From an uncultured Helicobacteraceae bacterium (GTDB lineage: Bacteria; Campylobacterota; Campylobacteria; Campylobacterales; Helicobacteraceae), in NCBI GenBank assembly GCA_947176375.1, contig CAMWQM010000003.1, positions 1 through 64,000 of the forward strand: DNA of 64,000 bases, read 5' to 3'. Shown here one piece after another: positions 57,464 through 64,000 of this stretch. The notes beneath the pieces were generated by a model, which was given only the letters and a program-made list of their open reading frames with translations, was not told where the DNA came from and did no database searches. Each line of letters opens with the position of its first letter. Position 1 is the first letter of the stretch. The translations under genes were made by a program, and so were the position numbers.

Positions 57464-57802
57464 CTTCTTAAATTTTATAAAAGAATAAGTAGGCTTTTCT
57501 CTCATTTTGTTTAATTTTTTATTAATCATTATAGGAACTAAAAAGATAAACAATCTAGTAATAAAATAGTTTTTAATTACAAAAAAAAGATTTAACTTAT
57601 AAGATTCTAGATTACCACAATTTTGCTAATGCAAACAATCTTGCAATAAAAAAGAGATGATATGGATTTTGCAGCTAAAGCTTCATATTATATTTAGGTT
57701 TCTGCTTTAAAGCAATCCACCCAAATATATTTATTTTAGATATTGAGAAAAGTTTATTTCACTAATATTTTATTATTACAAGATTTACAAAAGCATACAA
57801 AC
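57464..57802. other. Intergenic region with repeat copy 2
   Basis: 339 bp between the convergent maf and sodC genes. It is largely occupied by the inverted dispersed repeat (57561-57679). No gene is seen. Confidence 0.5.
57561..57679 (-). repeat. Dispersed intergenic repeat, copy 2 (inverted)
   Basis: Reverse complement of copy 1 with a few differences (longer A-run at 57581, single-base changes in the outer part). It faces copy 1 across flgE-maf and copy 3 across sodC-porin. Confidence 0.9.
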
Positions 57803-58360
57803 TTATTTTATCACACCACAAGCCATTCTCGCACCACCACCGCCAAGTGCAGCTGGTTTATCGTGGTGATTATCTCCGCCTATATGTATCATTAGAGCTT
57901 TGTTTTTTATCTCATCTAGTTTGTTGAGTTTTGGAGCAAGGATAGGATAGTTTGCATTACCATCTTTATCTACATAGATTGCAGGTAGGTCGCCTTTATG
58001 TCCACTATTATTCCATGGGAAAGAGTGATTATTAGTATTTTGTGGATCCCAGTGTCCTCCTGCTTTCATTCCTAGCCCTTTATCTGTCGCTCCACAATCT
58101 GCATTTTGATGAATATGAAAGCCGTGAATCCCGCTGTCTAACCCACTAAGATTTGGATAAAATACTATTCCATAGTCGCTCTCCACTGCTATTATCTCGC
58201 CTATTTGTTTATTTCCACTATTAGTAAGTAAATCCATTTTAATTACTACTTTATTATCCTCTAGCAAAGGATTGTAAATATCGCTATTTATATCACTCTT
58301 TGCCATATTTGCAAATGCAAAACTAGCTAAAACTATACTTATTCCTAGTATTTTTTTCAT
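57803..58360 (-). CDS. sodC: Periplasmic Cu/Zn superoxide dismutase
   Basis: Converts superoxide to oxygen and hydrogen peroxide outside the inner membrane. 185 residues with signal peptide MKKILGISIVLASFAFANMA. The copper and zinc ligands are visible: GFHIHQNADCG (first His pair), GGHWDPQNTNNH, GHKGDLPAIYVDKDG (Zn His and Asp), and IHIGGDNHHDKPAALGGGGARMACGVI (last Cu His region and disulfide Cys). All are in the expected order of the bacterial SodC fold. AAGGAG precedes the ATG. It is divergent from the porin gene. Confidence 0.95.
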   Translation of the reverse strand: MKKILGISIVLASFAFANMAKSDINSDIYNPLLEDNKVVIKMDLLTNSGNKQIGEIIAVESDYGIVFYPNLSGLDSGIHGFHIHQNADCGATDKGLGMKAGGHWDPQNTNNHSFPWNNSGHKGDLPAIYVDKDGNANYPILAPKLNKLDEIKNKALMIHIGGDNHHDKPAALGGGGARMACGVIK

Positions 58361-58531
58361 TTTATTCTCCTTAAATTTGGTTTGTGAAAATATATTATAT
58401 TGTAAAAGTGTATATTTTTTTGTAAAATATTAAAATAAATTATTGATTAAATCTCATTTTTATGCTTTAATTCTATAATTTCTTAAAATGGCTTAAGAAA
58501 TTAAAATTCCATAAAATTAAGGAGAAGCAAA

Positions 58532-59692
58532 ATGAGGAAAGTTTTAGTAAGTATTGTTGCAGCTAGTGCATTAGCTAGTTCATTATCTGCAATAGAAGTT
58601 TATAAAGAGGGTAACAATTTTGTTGATATTTATGGTGATGCAAGAGCAATAGCTGGCTATGGGCATACAATGACTTTTGGTAAAGTAGGTGGTGTTTCAA
58701 GTGATGCTACAATAAATAGTAATATTTTATTTGGTGTGCAAGGAAACTCAAGACTAGGAGTAAAGTTTAGATATAATAATTTCATAGGTGATGTGCAACT
58801 AGGTGCAAATGAGCAGACACTATATAATAGTGGTGCTAATAATATGGGATTTAGATATCTATATGCTGGATATGATTTTGGCGATGCTGGAGTATTTGTA
58901 GTAGGTAAAATGGATACTCCAATGGTAAATAACTTCTCAAGCAGCGTATTTGATACTGATGGAGGGATGAATGGTTTTGGTGGATATGCTACTGGAAGCA
59001 GAAGAATCCAAGTGCAATATAAACTACCAATAGGCTTAACTCTAGCAATAATAGAAAATGATGTAGCAAATAATATGTATTCAGTGGCAATAAAAGATGG
59101 ACAACCAAATTTTACGAACTTTACTACAATTCCTAGAGTTGCACTTAGCTATGAGTATAAGAGTAAGGGAACTAGAGCTAGAATAGCTGCTACTTATGCA
59201 CGAGCGGAAAGTTTTAGCACTACACGAGCAAAAGATGCTGCTGCAGTGAATCTAGGAATTAAGCAAGATATTAGTGAGGCATTCTATGTATCTGGATTAC
59301 TTTCTTATGGATTTAATGGACATCTAACAGGTGAGCAAAGCATTGCAAATCCAAATGTAGGAAATGGTATAGGCTCTGCTATGAATGCAGGCTCTACTAG
59401 TTATGCTGATATGGGCGCTACATCACATATTTATGCTGGATTTATAGAGCTAGGTGGAAAATTAACAGAAGACTTTGGAATAGCTGTTAGTGGTGGCTAT
59501 CAATTAGCTGCTTTCAAAGGTGATAATCATCATTCTTATGGTGCATTTATTCAGCTACCTTATAAATTTAATAATAACTTCTCTATAGTTCCACATATAG
59601 GATATTATGGAGTTTCTACATATACAAATAGTGATAGTAACACTAATATTGGTGGAATCTTTGCAATGGCTCAGCTAAAAGTTAACTTCTAA
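58532..59692 (+). CDS. Outer-membrane porin
   Basis: 386 residues with signal peptide MRKVLVSIVAASALASSLSA. The mature part begins IEVYKEGNNFVDIYGDARAIAGYG and has repeated amphipathic strands (FRYLYAGYDFGDAGVFVVGKMDTPM, VQYKLPIGLTLAIIEND, ISEAFYVSGLLSYGFNG). It ends in FAMAQLKVNF with a terminal Phe. The layout is that of a 16-18-strand general porin, as in the Helicobacter and Campylobacter major outer-membrane proteins. AAGGAG is eight bases before the ATG, and a strong terminator follows, which fits high expression. The specificity is unknown. Confidence 0.88.
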   Translation: MRKVLVSIVAASALASSLSAIEVYKEGNNFVDIYGDARAIAGYGHTMTFGKVGGVSSDATINSNILFGVQGNSRLGVKFRYNNFIGDVQLGANEQTLYNSGANNMGFRYLYAGYDFGDAGVFVVGKMDTPMVNNFSSSVFDTDGGMNGFGGYATGSRRIQVQYKLPIGLTLAIIENDVANNMYSVAIKDGQPNFTNFTTIPRVALSYEYKSKGTRARIAATYARAESFSTTRAKDAAAVNLGIKQDISEAFYVSGLLSYGFNGHLTGEQSIANPNVGNGIGSAMNAGSTSYADMGATSHIYAGFIELGGKLTEDFGIAVSGGYQLAAFKGDNHHSYGAFIQLPYKFNNNFSIVPHIGYYGVSTYTNSDSNTNIGGIFAMAQLKVNF

Positions 59693-59705
59693 TTAAGATT
59701 CCATA

Positions 59706-59737
59706 AATTCTCTTTTTTAAAAAGGGAATTATTTTTT
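59706..59737 (+). terminator. Rho-independent terminator of the porin gene
   Basis: A stem from AATTCTCTTTTT and AAAAAGGGAATT (59706-59730), with one G-T pair, is followed by ATTTTTT. It is 13 bp after the stop codon. Confidence 0.75.
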
Positions 59738-59740
59738 AAG

Positions 59741-59762
59741 ATAAAGCTTTTAAAAGCTTTAT
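59741..59762. repeat. Perfect 22-bp palindrome
   Basis: 11-bp arms (ATAAAGCTTTT and its complement) with no spacer, directly after the porin terminator. It could extend the termination structure or serve as a protein-binding site. Confidence 0.7.
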
Positions 59763-59944
59763 CAACCTCTACAAATAAATAAATTCTTTTAATCAATAAT
59801 CTACATATTAAGCATCAATCATTATTAGCCAAGTAATTTGTGTTTTGTAAAATCATTATCTTTTTAAGTAATCTATTAAATTTATAAATTCTAGAATCTT
59901 AATAATCAGTTTTATAAAAGTTAGAATCTAAAATCCTACAAACT

Positions 59945-60040
59945 AATCTCTCTTTTCATTGCAAGATTTTGCATTAGCAAAATTGTGGTAATCTAGAATC
60001 TTATAAGTTAAATCTTTTTGTAATTAAGAAACTATTTTAT
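59945..60040 (+). repeat. Dispersed intergenic repeat, copy 3
   Basis: Same orientation as copy 1. It lacks about 20 bp at the left end but shares the 47-bp core and the ACTATTTTAT end. A weaker match to copy 1 continues to about 60080. Confidence 0.9.
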
Positions 60041-60206
60041 TTTAGATTCTTTATCTAAAGGTTTAAAATAACAAAATAGAAGTTGTTTTTTTAATTATGC
60101 TGTGGATTGTAAATTATTATGATAAATTCTTTATACTTGGTCTTAAAATATTGTTCTTTAATATTGGTTTAGTTAATTAATATTTTTATGTTAATGATTT
60201 AGATTT

Positions 60207-60809
60207 CTAACCATTTATATTTTTAGATTCTATTAGATTACAAAGTGTATCAATAACTTCAATTATCTCTTGTCTTGGGTATTTATCATATAGTATTTTG
60301 TGAAAAATAGTATAGGAAATCACTGTATCCATCATATAGCCCATTAGTATGCTTGCTTCTTTATTTATCTTTATGCCATTAAGTTTGATGATTTTTAGGA
60401 TTAAATTCTTTCTTTGCTTTCTGCCTTTTAAGAATAGCTTTCTTAATATTTTACTTTTCTTAATATTTTCTTCGAAAAATAGATATTTATAATTATTTTC
60501 TATATATATTAATTCAGATTCCAAAGTAGAATCTATAGCGGGGAAGAAAAAATGGCACAGCTGCTCTTTGAGACTTTGAGACTTGATGATTGATTTTTGC
60601 ACTTTTAAGTATAATTCTTCAAACCTAGGATTTATGGCTTGATATATTAAATCATCCTTGCTTTTAAAGTAGTAGTAAAAGCTTCCTTTTGAAATATCAA
60701 GCTCTTCTAAAATAGCATTTAGGTTTAGATACATAAATTTCGGGTTTTTAGCAATGCATTGATTACATTTTTTAATAATTTTTTCTTTTGTATGTTTTTG
60801 TATAGCCAA
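60207..60809 (-). CDS. TetR-family transcriptional regulator
   Basis: 200 residues. The N-terminal helix-turn-helix is standard for TetR: HTKEKIIKKCNQCIAKNPKFMYLNLNAILEELDISKGSFYYYFKSKDDLIYQAI. The C-terminal ligand domain is helical and unlike any characterised member I know. The start is TTG at 60809, with AAGGA ten bases upstream. The gene is divergent from the Cj0069-like ATP-grasp gene, sharing a 97-bp region with a candidate operator, so it probably controls that gene and itself. Such regulators usually repress until a small ligand binds. Confidence 0.88.
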   Translation of the reverse strand: MAIQKHTKEKIIKKCNQCIAKNPKFMYLNLNAILEELDISKGSFYYYFKSKDDLIYQAINPRFEELYLKVQKSIIKSQSLKEQLCHFFFPAIDSTLESELIYIENNYKYLFFEENIKKSKILRKLFLKGRKQRKNLILKIIKLNGIKINKEASILMGYMMDTVISYTIFHKILYDKYPRQEIIEVIDTLCNLIESKNING

Positions 60810-60811
60810 AG

Positions 60812-60845
60812 ATTAATATCCTTATATAAAATTAAGGTTAATATG
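60812..60845. promoter_or_regulatory. Candidate TetR operator
   Basis: An imperfect palindrome centred near 60828, with inner arms CCTTA (60820-60824) and TAAGG (60833-60837) flanked by ATTAATAT and TTAATATG. It lies directly before the tetR start and overlaps its ribosome site. Confidence 0.4.
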
Positions 60846-60906
60846 TATTTTAGCAAAATTTTACTACACTTTAGATCTGCTTACAATTAAAATTAGGAGA
60901 AATAAA

Positions 60907-61944
60907 ATGAAAGATAAAAATATAGTGTTCTTTGAAGTTAAAGGTGGAAGTGATAAGGGTGAAGATGGGTATAGAAAAGACACTATGCCTATGGTAAATG
61001 AGCTGAAAAAAAGAGGCTGGGATGCAGAGGTAATATTTTTCGAAGTAGCTAAAAAAGATGAGATTTATGAATATGTTAAAAATAATGCAGTGGGTTATGT
61101 ATCACGTATAAATCCGGGGAATCTAAAAGAGGAAAATGAATATTTTGAAGTTTTAAGAAAGCTTTGCAAAGATGGGCTAGTGGGTATGCCACACCCTGAT
61201 GCTATGATTGGCTATGGTGCAAAAGACGCATTAACAAAGCTAAATGATACCCCGCTTGTGCCAACTGATACTTATGCTTATTATGATATTGAGACTTTTA
61301 AAAAGACTTTTCCAAAAACTTTAGCAAAAGGACAGAGAGTTTTAAAGCAAAATAGAGGCTCCACAGGCGAAGGAATCTGGAGAGTGCAGCTTTTAGATTC
61401 AAACTATAACGGAGACGAACTTCCCCTAAATACTAAGATAAAATGCACAGAAGCTAAAGATAATCACACAGAGGAGCGAGAGCTAGGGGAATTTATGGAT
61501 TTCTGTGAGCAATATATTATAGGCGATAATGGAATGCTTGTAGATATGACTTTCTTGCCTCGTATTGTGGAGGGTGAGATTCGACTTTTAATGCTATATG
61601 ATAAACCTGTAAATGTTGTGCATAAAAAACCAGCCCAAGGAGGAGATAACTTCTCTGCTACATTATTTAGTGGTGCAAAATATCGCTATGACGATCCGAG
61701 TGAGTGGAGGGAGCTAGTAGATTCATTCCTTTCACAACTTCCACAAGTGCGAAGTAAGCTAGGAAATTATGATTTACCTTTAATTTGGACAGCGGATTTT
61801 ATCCTAGATACAGATGAAAATGGAAATGATAAATATGTTCTAGGTGAAATAAACTGCTCTTGCGTGGGCTTTACTTCACAGCTTGAGCTTGCTAGTAATG
61901 TAGCTGATAGCATTATTAAAATAGTAAATCTAAATAAAAAATAA
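60907..61944 (+). CDS. Cj0069-family protein with ATP-grasp fold
   Basis: 345 residues resembling the uncharacterised Cj0069 family. The sequence suggests an ATP-grasp ligase: an N-terminal alpha/beta domain (VFFEVKGGSDKGEDGYRKDT, WDAEVIFFEV), the ATP-binding loop VLKQNRGSTGEGIWRV near residue 155, MLVDMTFLPRIVEGEIRLLML, and the metal-binding end VLGEINCSCVGFTSQLEL. ATP-grasp enzymes join a carboxylate to an amine or thiol through an acyl phosphate; no substrate is known here. AGGAG precedes the ATG. It is divergent from tetR, which may regulate it, and followed by a 13-bp-stem hairpin. Confidence 0.8.
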   Translation: MKDKNIVFFEVKGGSDKGEDGYRKDTMPMVNELKKRGWDAEVIFFEVAKKDEIYEYVKNNAVGYVSRINPGNLKEENEYFEVLRKLCKDGLVGMPHPDAMIGYGAKDALTKLNDTPLVPTDTYAYYDIETFKKTFPKTLAKGQRVLKQNRGSTGEGIWRVQLLDSNYNGDELPLNTKIKCTEAKDNHTEERELGEFMDFCEQYIIGDNGMLVDMTFLPRIVEGEIRLLMLYDKPVNVVHKKPAQGGDNFSATLFSGAKYRYDDPSEWRELVDSFLSQLPQVRSKLGNYDLPLIWTADFILDTDENGNDKYVLGEINCSCVGFTSQLELASNVADSIIKIVNLNKK

Positions 61945-61946
61945 TC

Positions 61947-61975
61947 TTTATGGAATCTTAAAAAGATTCCATAAA
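61947..61975 (+). terminator. Hairpin after the Cj0069-like gene
   Basis: Perfect 13-bp arms TTTATGGAATCTT and AAGATTCCATAAA with a 3-nt loop, beginning 2 bp after the stop codon. No T-run follows, so termination may be Rho-assisted or partial. The arms contain the TGGAATCT word in inverted pair. Confidence 0.6.
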
Positions 61976-62181
61976 CTTAAGAATCCTTTATTTTAAATAC
62001 TTTTTCTCTTCCCCAATTTATACTTCTTTAAAAAACTAAATCAAAGAATATCAAAATTTAACAACCTTATATTTATATATTTAGTAGATTCAGTCAAAAT
62101 AGCAAAGCAAATATCTCTTTAAATAATAGAGTTTTTAAATATTAACTGCTAAAATCTACTTTTTTAAATCAAGGAGGCAAA

Positions 62182-63396
62182 ATGGCAAATAAAAATATTA
62201 AAAAAGTAGTTTTAGCTTATAGCGGTGGGCTTGATACAAGCGTGATTTTAAAGTGGCTTGGGGATAATTATAATTGTGAAGTTGTTACATTTACTGCTGA
62301 TATTGGGCAGGGAGAGGAGGTAGAACCAGCAAGACTAAAGGCTCAAAAGCTAGGCATTAAAAATGAAAATATTTTTATTAAAGATTTAAGAGAGGAGTTT
62401 ATCAAAGACTTTGTTTTCCCTATGTTTCGTGCAAATGCAATCTATGAGGGCGAATATTTGCTTGGCACAAGCATTGCAAGACCATTGATTGCAAAGTATT
62501 TAGTTAAGATTGCTAATGAAGTGGGAGCAGACGCTATTTCTCACGGAGCCACAGGTAAGGGAAATGATCAAGTTAGATTCGAGATTGGAGCGTATGCATT
62601 AAATCCGAATATCAATGTAATTGCGCCGTGGAGAGAGTGGGATTTGAATAGTAGAGAGAAGTTGCTCTCTTATGCAGAATCTGCGGGGATTGATATAGAA
62701 AAAAGGCAAAATAAATCGCCTTATTCAATGGATGCAAATTTATTACATATTAGCTATGAGGGACAGATTTTAGAAGATCCAAATGTTGCTCCAAATGAAG
62801 ATATGTGGCGATGGAGTGTAAGTCCTAAAAATGCACCAGATAAAAGTGAGATTATTACCATAGAGTTTAAAAATGGCGATGGAGTGGCTATAAATGGAGA
62901 GAAATTAAGTCCAGCTAATTTTTGGAATAAGCTAAATGAAATCGGCGGTAGAAATGGTATTGGGCGACTTGATTTGGTGGAAAATCGCTATGTAGGTATG
63001 AAATCTCGTGGTTGCTATGAGACACCAGGTGGGACAATTTACCTAAAAGCCCACAGAGCAATAGAATCTCTTTGCCTTGATAGAGAGGAAGCACATTTAA
63101 AAGATGAGATTATGCCAAAATATGCAAGTTTGATTTATAATGGATATTGGTTTAGCCCAGAGAGAGAGGCTCTACAAGCTTTGATTGATAAAACACAAGA
63201 AAAGGTTGAAGGAATTGTAAGATTAGAACTGTATAAGGGAAATGTGATAGTGTTAGGCAGAGAATCTAAAAATTCGCTCTTTAGCGCTGCTTATAGCACA
63301 TTTGAGGAAGATTATGTTTATAATCAAGCAGATGCAGAGGGCTTTATCAAGCTAAATGCACTTCGTTTTATAATTTCTGGTAAGGCAAAGAAATAA
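62182..63396 (+). CDS. argG: Argininosuccinate synthase
   Basis: Joins citrulline and aspartate using ATP to make argininosuccinate in arginine synthesis. 404 residues with the ATP pyrophosphatase loop [18 protein letters not shown] near residue 10, [14 protein letters not shown], and the citrulline/aspartate segment [16 protein letters not shown] near residue 115. [16 protein letters not shown] and [14 protein letters not shown] are also family marks. AAGGAGG is five bases before the ATG, the strongest ribosome site in the window. No other arg gene is adjacent. Confidence 0.97.
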   Translation: MANKNIKKVVLAYSGGLDTSVILKWLGDNYNCEVVTFTADIGQGEEVEPARLKAQKLGIKNENIFIKDLREEFIKDFVFPMFRANAIYEGEYLLGTSIARPLIAKYLVKIANEVGADAISHGATGKGNDQVRFEIGAYALNPNINVIAPWREWDLNSREKLLSYAESAGIDIEKRQNKSPYSMDANLLHISYEGQILEDPNVAPNEDMWRWSVSPKNAPDKSEIITIEFKNGDGVAINGEKLSPANFWNKLNEIGGRNGIGRLDLVENRYVGMKSRGCYETPGGTIYLKAHRAIESLCLDREEAHLKDEIMPKYASLIYNGYWFSPEREALQALIDKTQEKVEGIVRLELYKGNVIVLGRESKNSLFSAAYSTFEEDYVYNQADAEGFIKLNALRFIISGKAKK

Positions 63397-64000
63397 AATA
63401 AACAAGAAAGCTAAAATAGGGCAAAGTGAGATAAAGGAAAGTAAATATATTTGGCTTATCAGAATAAAAGTAGAATTTTTTATAAATTTTTAAATAAATT
63501 ATTTATTAAAGCCTTAAATTTAAAAAAAATATTAAAAATTTTTAAAGAGATTATAATAGGTAAAAAATAGGAGAAGTGAAGCTTTTAAGAAATGTTAAGA
63601 TTAAAGAATCTTGTAATTTTTGGTATTATTTTTATCTAATGCTTGTGGTGTAAATAGTGTTAATATAGCACTAGTGATTTGATAGATATTAATGGTTATT
63701 AGGTAGCAAGAGTGATTATGAGAAAAATAAAAATATAATCATTTGCTAGAAACTATGGCGCCTTGTATTATGTAGTTTGATTGTGATGGTTTAATAGAAT
63801 TATTTAGCTCTTATGATAGAGAAGATTCCTTTATTTATTTGGTATAAGGAATGAAATATTTGAAGGGAATAGAATCAATAAAGATATATCAAAGCAATGA
63901 AACTATTTAATAAATCCTGTATATAGGTAATCCCTGTGTTTGTTTAACTTTACTATAAAAAAGAGATGATATTTTAGGTGTGCAAAAAGTGGCAAATGAG
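63397..64000. pseudogene. Intergenic region with decayed lipoprotein-like gene
   Basis: 604 bp with no intact gene. From 63593 the plus strand reads MLRLKNLVIFGIIF, stops, and in the next frame continues LSNACGVNSVNIALVI. Together these resemble a lipoprotein signal peptide with a lipobox (L-S-N-A-C). Further on, about 63778 onward, a frame reads FDCDGLIELFSSYDREDSFIYLV, followed by GMKYLKGIESIKIYQSNETI after a stop. Several stops and a frame change point to a dead gene. The family is not recognised. Confidence 0.4.

Larger units (their letters stand above)
59693..60206. other. Intergenic region with terminator, palindrome and repeat copy 3
   Basis: 514 bp between the convergent porin and tetR genes. 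Besides the terminator and 22-bp palindrome near its left end, it holds repeat copy 3; the right 160 bp shows no feature. Confidence 0.5.

Noticed and set aside
63950-63974. Possible fourth copy of the dispersed repeat near the window end
   Set aside because: Only about 15 bp (AAAAAAGAGATGATAT) match the edge of copy 2; the conserved 47-bp core is absent.
1-64000. CRISPR arrays, insertion sequences, prophage or rRNA genes
   Set aside because: No regularly spaced repeats, transposase, phage structural genes or rRNA sequence were seen on either strand.

Overview
The window is AT-rich chromosomal DNA of a Campylobacterota member, most likely a Helicobacter species. From memory, several gene orders match H. 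pylori: gyrA / HP0702-like / flgR; bioA / ppiD-like / ftsA / ftsZ; ybgC / DUF493; fliK / flgD / flgE. A Cj0069-type ATP-grasp protein, a Maf flagellin glycosyltransferase and sigma-54 hook promoters fit the same group. No rRNA, prophage, insertion sequence or CRISPR array was seen.

Layout. 0-2.4 kb: end of a glycosyltransferase, cytochrome c, YgjP-type metallopeptidase and an SDR oxidoreductase. 2.9-7.2 kb (minus): gyrA, a periplasmic protein, flgR. 7.8-10.0 kb: ybgC, a DUF493 gene, tRNA-Leu, ribA, an inverted 204-bp copy of the middle of ybgC, and tRNA-Pro. 10.0-23.4 kb: a block lying entirely on the minus strand with a complete trpEGDCFBA operon and a type I restriction-modification system hsdM-hsdS-hsdR. 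A perfect 56-bp inverted repeat encloses it, and tRNA-Pro and tRNA-Ser lie just outside. 23.5-43.9 kb: mostly housekeeping genes (exonuclease, PDC sensor plus hisH, DUF305, nrdA, nitroreductase, typA, alanine symporter, SGNH hydrolase, ftsZ, ftsA, ppiD-like, bioA, MFS, trmL, outer-membrane protein). 44-47 kb: yebC, then an ATPase / SH3 protein / aroE operon. 47.3-57.5 kb: flagellar hook genes fliK-flgD-flgE, then a second flgE with a maf gene. 57.8-63.4 kb: sodC, porin, tetR, ATP-grasp gene, argG. The two ends of the window carry decayed remnants.

The most unusual part is the trp/hsd block. Four of its genes (trpD, trpC, hsdM, hsdS) are each exactly one nucleotide short inside a homopolymer: A6, A6, G9 and A7 on the coding strand. 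Adding one base restores a normal full-length protein in every case. Genes elsewhere in the window keep intact reading frames through A7 and A8 runs, so a general homopolymer basecalling error is not the obvious explanation. hsdM is a typical phase-variable switch in the OFF state. trpD has a canonical A AAA AAC minus-one slippery heptamer in register. Other notable structures are the perfect inverted repeat spanning ybgC-ribA, a repeat present three times around flgE-maf and sodC-porin, and a very frequent TAGATTC(T/C)A word that often forms inverted pairs between genes, much like a DNA-uptake word.
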